DNA of 64,000 nucleotides from Geotrypetes seraphini (Eukaryota; Chordata; Amphibia; Gymnophiona; Dermophiidae). Under the pieces are notes generated by a model, which was given only the letters and a program-made list of their open reading frames with translations, had not been told where the DNA came from and searched no databases. Where the stretch lies: assembly GCF_902459505.1 (NCBI RefSeq), contig NC_047089.1, positions 27,779,161-27,843,160 on the forward strand, read 5' to 3'. Shown here in pieces: positions 1 to 10,780 of the stretch. The translations under genes and the position numbers were made by a program. Position 1 is the stretch's first letter. Each line of letters opens with the position of its first letter.

Positions 1-463
1 CCTTTATGGACAGGGAAATGTTGAGCATACCTGACTACACCACCACTGAAAGTGTGGGAGCTGAATCCATTCCACCTCTAAAATAGCTGTCTCAGACGTT
101 TCCAAGATGCAGTAATTAATCAACCAGTCAATATTTTGAAAGGATATAGAACGCTCTGCTGGCCACCTGCATCTCTGAAATGCTGACCGTGTTGGGTCCT
201 GTATCCCTAGCAGACTAGGTCCTTTAAGGTTCTTATGTGGATGATTTACTTTTATGTGGATGGAATTATTTTATGTGTTTGATTTTAGAGTACCTTTGGA
301 ACTTTGATACTTTCAAATAAAGTCCATTTGGGAACATCGTCACTAAACAGAGTTTTTTTGGTTTTCTCTGGATTTTCTTCTTTGTGGATATTTTGGGGTC
401 AATTCCTTTTGTTTTTTGCAGGGTGCATACACACCATCTTGATTTCTTTTTATCAACCCACAC
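1..463. other. Left flank of duplication copy 1
   Basis: This stretch aligns by eye with 46275-46505 in copy 3, apart from an extra block at about 185-418. Copy 2 has no counterpart because its duplication junction begins at the base equivalent to position 464. No coding potential was recognised; two short open frames at 266-496 are low-complexity chance frames. Confidence 0.7.
185..418. repeat. Unclassified interspersed repeat, private to copy 1
   Basis: The block is present in copy 1 and absent at the matching site of copy 3 (about 46455-46465), so it is an insertion or a retained element. It begins with the motif accgtgttgggtcc, which recurs at about 45789 in another repeat of the window, followed by an AT-rich tail with AATAAAG. 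This suggests two members of one dispersed family. The class could not be determined. Confidence 0.45.
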
Positions 464-1190
464 TTGAACTGTGGTTAGGGATGCACAACATTTCATAAAG
501 TTATTTACTATTCTAAGGTTCTTTTTCTAGCAGTTTGAATTGTCTTTTCTTTAGATAGCAAAGTGAGTGATAATCAGGTTTTCTGAAACAAAACTGTAGG
601 AGCTTCCAACAGTGCTTAAACATCTTTTATAACAGACAGATCAAAGTTGTGCTGCTATCTTCTTAAGACATCCTATTGCCCTGCGACGCAACTTATCGCC
701 GTCACTTATCACGCGCCCTCCCTCCTTAATTATTTATGAAGCAGTAGAATCAGTTTGTCAGAACCATATAGCGGTAGTTCCATTGCAGAACTCACAAAAA
801 GCAACGACTATATGTTGCAGAAGTAAGAGAAAATAACTCTCTGACGGCAAGAAACACAATGTATACGAGGAAGAGGGAATCTCAATGCAAGTCAATGAGG
901 ATCCTGCAAATCCTGGTTTTACCCAGATCCGGCGACGAGAGAGTCGAGCGCGGACTTTGTTTTTGAACGTCCAACGGTTAGGAATGTGTGGGAGGGGCCA
1001 GGGACGACCCTAGAGGAGCTGCGAAGCGCGGAAGTGAGCTGAAGTGACTGCTGAGGGCTCCATCTCACCTCGTCTTTCCCCCCAAAGAGCGAAAGTATCT
1101 GTCAGGGCAGGAGCATTATTTAGTTCTCATAGATTTTGCAGGTAGGCTGTAGAAGGGGATAAAAAAAATCACATAATTTTAAGAAATGGC
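464..1190 (+). promoter_or_regulatory. Candidate promoter and noncoding first exon of the TMEM217-like unit
   Basis: The region is kept in all three copies (23438-24165; 46506-47230) with few differences. Its part from about 930 to 1140 is richer in CpG than its surroundings and contains gcgcggaagtgagc, which resembles an ETS-factor site. A fair splice donor (TTTTGCAG followed by GTAGGC) lies at 1141/1142, so a 5' UTR exon ending there could splice to the acceptor in front of the coding exon at 19787. That is inference; no transcript evidence is available, and it could equally serve a neighbouring gene. Confidence 0.3.
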
Positions 1191-1789
1191 ACCCAGCCAA
1201 TGATGGGGGGTTGTAAGATTTCCTGGGACAATCCAGATCTAACTCCCTCGCTGGCATATGTGTGTGGGTTTCGTTTTTTTAATTATTGTTTCCACCATGG
1301 GGCAGATGGGAACAGGGACGGACGGTCAGATGAATCCTCGCTTCCCGTTACCGGCTCTGCTCTACCCGCCTATTGGCAGCAGTGGGCAACGTGGACTGGG
1401 ACCCGAGTCTTGCACATTGCACGCTGGAGCATGAAGTCGGCTTGCACTTTTGGGAACAGGAGTACAACCTGCAGATGTAATCCAGATCACTGGTCTTTAG
1501 TTGAGCTCACATCGAATAAGATCAGTGAGAAAGTGGTGAGCAGGAGGTGAGGCACTCATAATGCAATTTGTTTGAACTGGAACTTCTCTCTTTTGCACTA
1601 GGGTTATTGCAGTGATTGACCTGGCCCACAAGTCACATAACTTGGCTCCTTTTGGAACACTACAACAACCAAGACCTCTCTCTCCTCTGTTTTTTAGACC
1701 CATTATTTCTTCCCCCCCCCAAAAGTCCGGCATATATAAGACTCTTTGAATGTCCAAAATCAGTAGAGCAGCATGTCATAATTCTCAAT
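1191..1789 (+). other. Conserved region with possible exons, identity unknown
   Basis: This stretch is shared by copies 1 and 3 almost base for base and by copy 2 with small changes. In copy 2 a good polypyrimidine tract and AG (ending 24340) precede about 97 bases that are open in two frames and followed by a weak GT. In copy 1 the tract has been altered. A Kozak-like ccaccATGG at about 1297 opens only a 45-codon frame, and copy 3 has lost that ATG. A second candidate acceptor precedes position 1614. I do not recognise any protein here; a noncoding transcript is as likely. Confidence 0.3.
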
Positions 1790-3345
1790 AATGGTGCTAC
1801 TCTTCAACGTTGAGCCCTCAAACTCCGTCAAGTGCAAGTGGAGAAGATTTTCGGTAAGGAGACCTCTGCTACACCCTCGACCTCCGACTCGGTCAGATCT
1901 GCTACGGGGTGTCCACCTGCCTTCACGACTTCGGCCTCGACTCATCAGACCTTCTTCGTTCGGAACCTCCTCGACCTCGAGTAAATCTGCCAAGTCTTCT
2001 CCTGAGCTTCCCTCAGGTCAGATACCTCAGCAGACAGTTCCAAGTCCTCAAGCTACCCAAGCTAGTCCTCAAGCTACCCAAACATCATTCCTCCAAGTTG
2101 AAGGATTCTTCATTTTCATCCTCAGAGCCTTTAGCCTCAGCAAGTGGTTCAGTTTCAGACTCAGATCCACAATTGCAGGCTACCATCCAGACCTTTTTAG
2201 AGCGGGAATTTGTTCAGTTACTGACAAAATATAGTCTTGCTCGACTCTGCTTCCTGCAGTCCAGCCTAGGCTCTCAGCAATCTCACAAGAGGTCGAGTCC
2301 TTGCCTGTGCCTCGAGGTGAATCTACATACTCTATGCAAGGAGTCCAGTCTTTGCGAGTGTCTGGTCTGAAATCTTCACACTCTATGCAAGGAGTTGAGT
2401 CTTTAGGAGTGCTTCAAGATACCTCGATCCAGACTACAGAGTCTATGGGACTTCAGTCTACAGCTTCTAGCCCTATTTCCTCACATAAGGCATTGCCCAA
2501 TTCGAGGCATAGGGCGAAGTCTCCTCAACCTCGCACGAGACCTGATTCCAGAGAGCACCCTCATTGCCAGTCGAGGCCCTCATCGAGGCTCCGGTCTTCC
2601 TCCAGAGAGAAGCTTTCCTCATCCAGGTCTTCAAGCTCTTCGAGGCCTCCAACTCCTCGATCCAGGACACCGATAGCAGAACCTGAGGGCTCAGCTTCTC
2701 CCAGTGCCTCATCCCAGTCTACTTATTCGCTGGGATATCAATACTCCATGGAGGCTTCACCTTCATTTTCCACTCGAGGCACCTCGAGGTCATCGAGTCC
2801 CTCTCAAGGCCATCCTCTTATGGATCAATTTCCTCCTTCCTCCGTCAAATGGCTGAGGACCTGGATCTCAAATTGGACTCTGGTTCTAAGTACTCTAAGG
2901 AGTATTTAGAGGAAATGAGTATGGTTCGGCCTCCTGCGGAGTCTCTCAAACTCCCTCTTAACAGGCTTCTTACTCAAACTTTCAAATGAAACCTGGAAAC
3001 TCCTTATGCCGTCCCTGCTGTTCCAGGCAAGTTGGAAACGAGGTACAGAATTGTACATTGCAAGGACTTTGAGAACTCACAACTCTCATCATTCCCTTCT
3101 TGTGGAATCATCCTTCCACAGTCTATGCTACCGTAGCTCCTGGAAGAGAGGGCAGGACCATGGACAAGTTTGGCTGTTGTCTTTATCAAAATTTGATGAT
3201 GGCCTCCAGGGTTTTAAATTATAATTTTATCTTTACTTCTTATTTTAAGTATTTTTTTGATACTCTCCCTGACCTTGGTCAACACAGGCTTTCAGAGTTC
3301 CAGCAAGTCATTGCTACATTGGCAAACGCCAACATTAAAAGGTAC
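1790..3345 (+). mobile_element. DIRS-like retrotransposon gag fragment, family A, copy 1 (fossil)
   Basis: This is the remains of a DIRS-order element. Only the gag-like part is present: a basic segment after a lost Cys-rich region, a long Ser/Pro-rich linker, and the conserved carboxyl part with the block PGREGRTMDKFG. The same linker and block occur in the fuller DIRS elements at 28566-34187 and 49337-58562. The 5' end, reverse transcriptase, recombinase and terminal repeats are absent. It is broken, with several breaks. Because all three tandem copies carry it, it predates the triplication and is the oldest DIRS layer here. Confidence 0.7.
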
Positions 3346-3615
3346 CACCGGGGGAGGCTGGGACAGAATTTAACGGTGCTGGGGGGGGGGGGGGTATGTA
3401 AAATTGATGATTGATTGGGGAGGTCGGAATTTAAAAGTTCTGGGGGGCTGGGATTGAATTTAAATGTGTTGGGGGGTATATAAAAGGTAGTGGGGGATGA
3501 TTTAAGGTACTGGGGGCATGTGGTTGTATGGGGGTTGATCTAAGGTACTGGGGGCACGTGGGGGTATGGGGGATGATTTAAAATACACCGGGGAGGGGGG
3601 GTAAAAACATTGCAC
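3345..3615 (+). repeat. G-rich degenerate minisatellite, copy 1
   Basis: The region has repeated, diverged units of roughly 35-50 bases built on ggtactgggggcatgtggg and gatgatttaa words, with runs of five to twelve G. Copy 2 carries a version of different length and unit order (26386-26690). Copy 3 lost it in a deletion. The G runs on one strand could form quadruplexes. Confidence 0.65.
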
Positions 3616-4027
3616 TCATGTCTGAAGCGGCATCTTCTTCCCAGCTCCTCTTGCGCCTATTTTACCTTCAGGAGCCAGCCATGCCACAATGAAGACAGAA
3701 AGAACCCAAAACCAAAGCCTGAGACTAATGTGATTGGAAGAATAAAATTACCAGACAACAAAAGGTAGAAAAAATAAATTTATTTTATATTTTGTGATTA
3801 GAATATTTCAGATTTGAAATATATATCCTGCTAGAGCTGGTATTAGACATAACTGGGGATCGCAAAATCCAGGCTGTGCTTCTTTAACTTCCAGCTGGCT
3901 TAGGACTCTCTCTCTCTGACCAGGGGTCAGTTGTCCTAGTTGCACTCCCATAACACTATTCCTGTAATGTATGACTGAAGTATTCTGTTAGCTTGATTTT
4001 TCTATGTAACATTCTGTAGTAATTTGG
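3616..4027. other. Shared intergenic or intronic DNA
   Basis: This sequence matches 26691-27113 in copy 2. No reading frame or repeat family was recognised. The LINE at 4028-6959 interrupts it; the unbroken version in copy 2 marks the empty insertion site at about 27110-27120. Confidence 0.6.
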
Positions 4028-6959
4028 GATGTGGCGCTGCCGGGGTACAAGCTCTACAGGAGGGACAGGACCCACAAAAAGGGGGGAGGCATAGCAATAT
4101 ATGTAAAGGACTCTATCTACTCGGTCGGGATGGATATGGCAACGAAGGCAGAGGGGCTGGAATCACTATGGATCAAATTGCCGGGAAACAAGGGTGCAGG
4201 CATAAAACTGGGGCTGTACTATCGCCCACCTGGTACGCCAGAAGGAGTCGGACACGACTTGGAAACTGAACTGAGACAGGAATGCGGGACTGGAAGTGTA
4301 ACAGTGATGGGGGACTTCAACTACCCGGGGATAGACTGGAGTACGGGTCACTCCAACTGCACTAGGGAAACAGGATTTGTAGAAGCTGTGAGGGACTGCT
4401 TCATGGAGCAACTAGTCAGGGAACCGATGCGAGGGGGTGCTACTCTTGACCTCATCCTAAACGGATTAGGGGGGCCTGCAAGAGAGGTAGAAGTGGGAGG
4501 ACCACTGGGCAACAGTGACCACAACACGATCAGATTCACATTAGAAAGGGGGACACCCATAGTAAGGAGGACCGCAACAACTGCGCTCAACTTCAGTAAA
4601 GGGAACTATGTTGCTATGAGGAAAATGGTGGGGAGGAAGCTCAGAAACATCTTTAGGATGGAGACTGTAGGAAGCGCCTGGACCCTATTCAGGGACACCC
4701 TGCAGGAAGCACAAAGAATGTATGTCCCCAGTTTCAGGAAAGGCTGCAAGAACAAGCGGTCAAAGGACCCGGTTTGGATGTCAACAGAAGTAAAGAGGGC
4801 AATAAATGACAAAAAAGTATCCTTCCGGAGATGGAAAAAGGACCCAACGGAGGAAAATCACCAGGCGCACAGGAAATGCCAAAAGGAATGCCACCGAGAG
4901 GTTAGAAAAGCAAAAGGGAAATACGAAGAGGGGCTGGCCAGGGAGGTGAAAAACTTCAAGGCATTCTTCAGTTACGTTAAGGGGAAGCGACCAGCGAGAG
5001 AGGAGGTGGGGCCGTTGGACGATGGGGATAGGAAGGGAGTGATTAAGGAGGATAAAAAGGTAGCTGAGAGGTTGAACACTTTCTTCTCTTCGGTTTTCAC
5101 GAGAGAAGACACATCTAATATACTGGACTCAGAGGAGCTCATGAGTGGGGAACAGGCTGAAAAATTGGAGCACATAGAGGTAAGTAAGGAGGATGTCCTC
5201 AAACAGATAGACAGGTTAAAATGCGGCAAATCACCGGGCCCAGACGGGATCCACCCAAGGGTTCTGAAGGAACTAAGACAAGAAATAGCGGGCACAATCC
5301 AACATGTTTGCAACCTATCCTTGAAAACTGGAGAGGTACCAGAGGACTGGAAATTGGCAAATGTCACACCCATCTTCAAAAAGGGATCGAGGGGTGACCC
5401 CGGGAACTACAGGCCGGTGAGCCTGACTTCAATAATAGGAAAAATGGTGGAATCTATGATCAAGGACGGCATTTGCGAGCACATCGAGAGAAATGGCCTA
5501 CTGAGAACAAGCCAGCACGGATTCTGTAAGGGAAGGTCATGCCTAACAAACCTTCTGTACTTCTTTGAGGGAATAAGCAGTCGGGTGGACAATGGGGAAC
5601 CCATAGACATCATTTACCTCGATTTTCAAAAGGCTTTCGACAAGGTGCCACATGAAAGGCTGCTTAGGAAGCTGTGGAACCACGGGGTGGGAGGGGATGT
5701 GCACAGATGGATCAAGCACTTGTTGTCGGGTAGACTGCAGAGGGTCGGAGTAAAGGGCCAATATTCTGACTGGCGGGGAGTCACGAGCGGTGTGCCACAG
5801 GGATCGGTGCTGGGGCCGTTACTCTTCAACATATTCATCAATGACCTAGAAAAGGAGGCAAAGTGCGAGGTTATAAAATTTGCAGACGATACCAAACTGT
5901 GCGGCAGAGTTAGGTCCAGGGAGGAGTGTGAGGACCTGCAAAGGGACCTGGACAAGCTGGAAGACTGGGCAAACAAATGGCAAATGCGCTTTAACGTGGA
6001 AAAATGTAAGGTCATGCATATAGGGAAAAAGAATCCGTTGTTCAACTACAAATTGAGGGGGGGGGGCATTGTTGGGAGACAGTGGTCTTGAGAGGGACTT
6101 GGGTGTGCTGGTGGATGCATCACTGAAGCCATCTGCACAGTGCGCAGCAGCCTCAAAAAAAGCCAACAGGATGCTGGGCATCATAAAGAGGGGCATAACA
6201 ACCAGGACGCGGGAAGTCATCATGCCATTGTATCGAGCGATGGTGCGTCCACATCTGGAATACTGTGTTCAATATTGGTCGCCGTACCTCAAGAAGGACA
6301 TGGCGGTACTTGAGAGAGTCCAAAGGAGAGCAACCAAACTGGTAAGAGGGCTGGAACACTGCCCATACGCCGAGAGGTTGGATAGGCTGGGGCTCTTCTC
6401 TCTGGAAAAAAGGAGGCTCAGGGGAGATATGATAGAGACCTTCAAGATCATGAGGGGCATGGAGAGGGTGGATAGGGACAGATTCTTCAGACTGAAGGGG
6501 ACAACAGGTACGAGGGGGCATTCAGAGAAACTGAAGGGAGATAGGTTCAAAACAAATGCAAGGAAGTTTTTTTTCACCCAAAGGGTCGTGGATACTTGGA
6601 ATGTGCTACCGGAGGAAGTGATCAGGCAGAGTACGGTACAAGGATTCAAACAGGGATTGGACAGATTCCTGAGGGATAAAGGGATCGTGGGATACTGAGA
6701 GAGGTGCTGGGATGTATCACAGGTATAGAAAGCTAACCAGGTAATAAGTATAGAAACCCAACCAGGTCGTGCATGTGCAAGACTGGAGGGTTAGGACTTC
6801 GATGGGAAGCTAGGACTTAAATGGGAAACCAGGGTGGCAAGGGGACCCCCTCTGGGGATTCAGACAGGTCTTGACCTGTTTGGGCCGCCGCGGGAGCGGA
6901 CTGCTGGGCAGGATGGACCTGTGGTCTGACCCGGCTGAGGCACTGCTTATGTTCTTATG
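4028..6959 (+). mobile_element. CR1-clade LINE, 5'-truncated, nearly whole, private to copy 1
   Basis: This non-LTR retrotransposon replaces about four bases of the site that copy 2 shows empty. It carries a partial endonuclease, a complete reverse transcriptase and the typical CR1 carboxyl end, then a short 3' UTR ending in ATG-TTCTTATG-type repeats, as CR1 elements do. No long target duplication is visible. The 5' end is cut inside the endonuclease. Because it is absent from copies 2 and 3 and has only one frameshift, it inserted after copies 1 and 2 separated. Confidence 0.9.
4031..6698 (+). pseudogene. CR1 ORF2: endonuclease (partial) and reverse transcriptase, one frameshift
   Basis: The first frame (4031-6091, 686 residues) starts within the apurinic-like endonuclease: the GDFNYPG block near residue 96 and NSDHN near 163 are visible. 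The reverse transcriptase follows, with NYRPVSLTS, QHGFCKGRSC, YLDFQKAFDKVPH, SGVPQGSVLGP and the catalytic FADD. The frame shifts at a run of nine or ten G at about 6057-6066. The remaining CR1 carboxyl region (MVRPHLEYCVQYWSP, GLFSLEKRRLRGDMIETFK) continues in the next frame, 6069-6698. The homopolymer makes either a real slip mutation or a sequencing-length error possible. The protein would copy its own RNA at a nicked target. Confidence 0.88.
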
Positions 6960-7271
6960 TTCAGTTTTCACAATAATGGAGGGGATATTTGTGAAAGAGA
7001 GGAGAGACAGGGGTTTTGTTGATCCTTGCTCTGTATTATTTATGTTTATAAAATGACAATTGTATAGAATGTTATCTCTTTATACTTTAATAAAATAAGT
7101 TCAGTATAAAATCATAACTAATCAAGGCTTGTGTGGATGGGATCTGACAGTTTGCATGGCAGGGACGGGGACAGAGCTTACGATGACAGGTCAAGGACGG
7201 TGATAAATTTTTTCCCCCTGTCATTCTCTAGTCTCAACTTATATTCGGATCAACTTATATTTGAGTATATA
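6960..7271. other. Shared flank with hAT-like short element remnant
   Basis: The segment matches 27117-27429 of copy 2. Its second half has ggcagggacggggac, then cctgtcattctctagtc, words that recur near 27315 and 62120. This looks like the end of a dispersed, probably hAT-like nonautonomous DNA element. The first half contains an AATAAA-rich AT stretch. No gene was seen. Confidence 0.45.
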
Positions 7272-8003
7272 CGAAAAGGGACAGGAAAGGGACTTGGGAA
7301 TTCTGATCGACAAGTCAATGAAGCCGTCCACACAATGTATGGTGGCGGCGGCGGCGAAAAGGGCAAACAAAATGCTAGGAATTATAAAGAAGGGGATCAC
7401 AAACAGATCAGAGAAGGTTATCATGCCGCTGTACCGGGCCATGGTGCGCCCTCATCTGGAGTACTGCATACAGCACTGGTCACCGTACATGAAGAAGGAC
7501 ACGGTACTATTCAAAAGGGTCCAGAGAAGAACGACTAAGATGGTTAAGGGGTTGGAGGAGCAGCCCTATAGAGAAAGATTAGAGAAACTGGGCCTCTTCT
7601 CCCTCGAACAGAGGAGATTGAGAGGGGACATGATCGAAACATTCAAGGTACTGAAGGGAATAGACTTAGTAGATAAGGACAGGCTGTTCACCCTCTCCAA
7701 GGTGGGGAGAACAAGGGGGTACTCTCTAAAGTTAAAAGAGGATAGATTCTATATAAACGTAAGGAAGTTCATCTTCACCCAGAAAGTGGTAGAAAACTGA
7801 AACACTCTTCCGGAGTCTGTCATAGGGGAAAACACCCTCCAGGGATTCAAGATAAAGTTAGACAAGTTCTTGGTGAATAAGGGCGTGCGCTGGTAGGGCT
7901 AGTCTCAGTTAGGGCGCTAGTCTTTGACCAGACGGCCTCCGGGTGAGCGGACTGCTGGGCATGATGGACCAGTCTGACCCATCATAATACCATGTTCTTC
8001 TGT
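7272..8003 (+). mobile_element. CR1 3' fragment (B), copy 1
   Basis: The fragment encodes the carboxyl third of a CR1 ORF2: ERDLGILIDKSMKPSTQC, then IMPLYRAMVRPHLEYC, GLFSLEQRRLRGDMIETFK and VRKFIFTQKVVEN, where a stop interrupts the frame at 7798. It ends with a CR1 3' UTR and a catgttcttctg tail. A small GGC-repeat expansion (at about 7344-7356) adds alanines compared with copy 2. The same fragment is at 27430-28150 and 48641-49249, so it predates the triplication. Confidence 0.85.
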
Positions 8004-8577
8004 TGCTAATATTAAACACATGGTTGAGGAAGTTTTTGATTTGAGGGATGGATGTCTGAATTTAGACTTAGGCTTAATTATGAAAAAAAACCTTTTTTGT
8101 TTCATCTTGTCGGAATAATTTTAAGACCTCTATTAACGTTAAAGATGGTGCAGTATCTGATTCATCCAACCATTAAGATTTGGGGGGTTACCACTGATCA
8201 GAACCTGATTATGTGTAATCAGTTATCTTTAGTAGTTCATAAAAGGTTTTCATATTCTCTGGAAATTGTGTACTCTTAGGACATACTTCAAATTGTCAGC
8301 CTTTAAATTGTTGGAACGATCTTTGGTAATGAGCCATTTGGACTATTGCAATATAGTCTACTTGGCTGGAACTAATAAAAATCTCTCAAGATTGAAAGTT
8401 ATTCAAAACACTGCAGTAAGACTTATTTCTGGCTTGAAAAAGTATGACCACGTATCCTGTTTCTATTACAAATTGCATTGGCTGCCAGCAGAAGGACGGG
8501 TTATCTTTAAGTTGGGCTGTGTGTATTACAAGGTTTTAGCTGGCCATGCTCCTTCCTATTTGATTGAATTATTTTGC
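8004..8577 (+). mobile_element. L2-clade LINE relic (C), first piece, copy 1
   Basis: This is the 3' part of an L2-like ORF2. The parts seen are a diverged WMSEFRLRLNYEK block (a KLNPDK-like motif), IKIWGVTTDQNL, then LVMSHLDYCNIVYL, VIQNTAVRLISGLKK, LHWLPAEGRVIFK and GHAPSYLIELF. It is decayed with several frame breaks. The relic continues at 16542-16669 and 18282-18412 after younger insertions. Copy 3 holds it unbroken at 58563-59352 apart from one DIRS insertion. Confidence 0.85.
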
Positions 8578-10780
8578 AGAAAGCCAGCCTCATGCCTGCA
8601 GAGACCGGAGAGGAGCGTGGGAGCACTGCTCCGCCCCCCTCCCGAACCAGCAGGAGCCTGACTTCAAAACTAGCAGCACCACCGGAGCGCAGCCTTTTTT
8701 GCTTCAGGCATCGCTCGGTGGGCCGCAGAAAGCCAGCCTCGTGCCTGCAGAGACCGGAGAGGAGCGTGGGAGCACTGCTCCGCCCCCCTCCCGAACCAGC
8801 AGGAGCCCGACTTCAAAACTAGCAGCACCACCGGAGCGCAGCCTTTTTTGCTTCAGGCATCGCTCGGTGGGCCGCAGAAAGCCAGCCTCGTGCCTGCAGA
8901 GACCGGAGAGGAGCGTGGGAGCACTGCTCCGCCCCCCTCCCGAACCAGCAGGAGCCCGACTTCAAAACTAGCAGCACCACCGGAGCGCAGCCTTTTTTGC
9001 TTCAGGTATCGCTCGGTGGGCCGCAGAAAGCCAGCCTCGTGCCTGCAGAGACCGGAGAGGAGCATGGGAGCACTGCTCCGCCCCCCTCCCGAACCAGCAG
9101 GAGCCCGACTTCAAAACTAGCAGCACCACCGGAGCGCAGCCTTTTTTGCTTCAGGCATCGCTCGGTGGGCCGCAGAAAGCCAGCCTCGTGCCTGCAGAGA
9201 CCGGAGAGGAGCGTGGGAGCACTGCTCCGCCCCCCTCCCGAACCAGCAGGAGCCAGACTTCAAAACTAGCAGCACGAACGGCGTGCAGCCTTTTTTGCTT
9301 CAGGCATCGCTCGGTGGGCCGCAGAAAGCCAGCCTCGTGCCTGCAGAGACCGGAGAGGAGCGTGGGAGCACTGCTCCACCCCCCTCCCGAACCAGCAGGA
9401 GCCCAACTTCAAAACTAGCAGCACCACCGGAGCGCAGCCTTTTTTGCTTCAGGCATCGCTCGGTGGGCCGCAGAAAGCCAGCCTCGTGCCTGCAGAGACC
9501 GGAGAGGAGCGTGGGAGCACTGCTCCGCCCCCCTCCCGAACCAGCAGGAGCCCGACTTCAAAACTAGCAGCACCACCGGAGCGCAGCCTTTTTTGCTTCA
9601 GGCATCGCTCGGTGGGCCGCAGAAAGCCAGCCTCGTGCCTGCAGAGACCGGAGAGGAGCGTGGGAGCACTGCTCCGCCTCCCTCCCGAACCAGCAGGAGC
9701 CCGACTTCAAAACTAGCAGCACCACCGGAGCGCAGCCTTTTTTGCTTCAGGCATCGCTCGGTGGGCCGCAGAAAGCCAGCCTCGTGCCTGCAGAGACCGG
9801 AGAGGAGCGTGGGAGCACTGCTCCGCCCCCCTCCCGAACCAGCAGGAGCCCGACTTCAAAACTAGCAGCACCAACGGCGTGCAGCCTTTTTTGCTTCAGG
9901 CATCGCTCGGTGGGCCGCAGAAAGCCAGCCTCGTGCCTGCAGAGACTGGAGAGGAGCTTGGGAGCACTGCTCCGCCCCCCTCCCGAACCAGCAGGAGCCC
10001 GACTTCAAAACTAGCAGCACCAACGGCGTACAGCCTTTTTTGCTTCAGGCATCGCTCGGTGGGCCGCAGAAAGCCAGCCTCGTGCCTGCAGAGACCGGAG
10101 AGGAGCGTGGGAGCACTGCTCCGCCTCCCTCCCGAACCAGCAGGAGCCCGACTTCAAAACTAGCAGCACCACCGGAGCGCAGCCTTTTTTGCTTCAGGCA
10201 TCGCTCGGTGGGCCGCAGAAAGCCAGCCTCGTGCCTGCAGAGACCGGAGAGGAGCGTGGGAGCACTGCTCCGCCCTCCTCCCGAACCAGCAGGAGCCCGA
10301 CTTCAAAACTAGCAGCACCACCGGAGTGCAGCCTTTTTTGCTTCAGGCATCGCTCGGTGGGCCGCAGAAAGCCAGCCTCGTGCCTGCAGAGACCGGAGAG
10401 GAGCGTGGGAGCACTGCTCCGCCCCCCTCCCGAACCAGCAAGAGCCCGACTTCAAAACTAGCAGCACCACCGGAGCGCAGCCTTTTTTGCTTCAGGTATC
10501 GCTCGGTGGGCCGCAGAAAGCCAGCCTCGTGCCTGCAGAGACCGGAGAGGAGCGTGGGAGCACTGCTCCGCCCCCCTCCCGAACCAGCAGGAGCCCGACT
10601 TCAAAACTAGCAGCACCAACGCCGTGCAGCCTTTTTTGCTTCAGGCATCGCTCGGTGGGCCGCAGAAAGACAGCCTCGTGCCTGCAGAAACCGGAGAGGA
10701 GCGTGGGAGCACTGCTCCGCCCCCCTCCCGAACCAGCAGGAGCCCGACTTCAAAACTAGCAGCACCAACGGCGTGCAGCC
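8578..10780 (+). repeat. 149-bp tandem monomer array at the LINE 5' end
   Basis: About 14.8 head-to-tail units have a strict 149-bp period, for example the tttttgcttcaggcatcgct block at 8848, 8997, 9146, 9444, 9593 and 9742. Units differ by scattered substitutions. The variant caccggagcgcag alternates with caacggcgtgcag at a fixed place near the unit end, as at 9273, 9871, 10020 and 10618. Each unit has the GC-box-like ctccgcccccctcc. The array begins exactly at the insertion point and runs into the LINE leader, so it belongs to the element rather than being a host satellite. By analogy with mouse L1 monomers, it probably acts as a promoter. Confidence 0.9.

Noticed and set aside
266-498. Overlapping frames on both strands near the window start
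   Set aside because: They lie within the T-rich repeat block private to copy 1 and show no protein features.
1200-1550. Host protein gene starting MMGGCKISWDNPDL
   Set aside because: The frame has no domain, ends differently in each copy, and crosses a likely splice acceptor. It is treated as noncoding or candidate exon sequence.
4031-6091. Functional host reverse transcriptase gene
   Set aside because: The motifs, 3' tail and empty site in copy 2 show an ordinary CR1 insertion.
8578-10780. CRISPR-like or protein-coding tandem repeat (90-codon frames in every unit)
   Set aside because: The 149-bp unit is not a multiple of three, so each frame shifts from unit to unit. The repeats have no spacers, and the genome is a vertebrate one. 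The array is the LINE 5' end.
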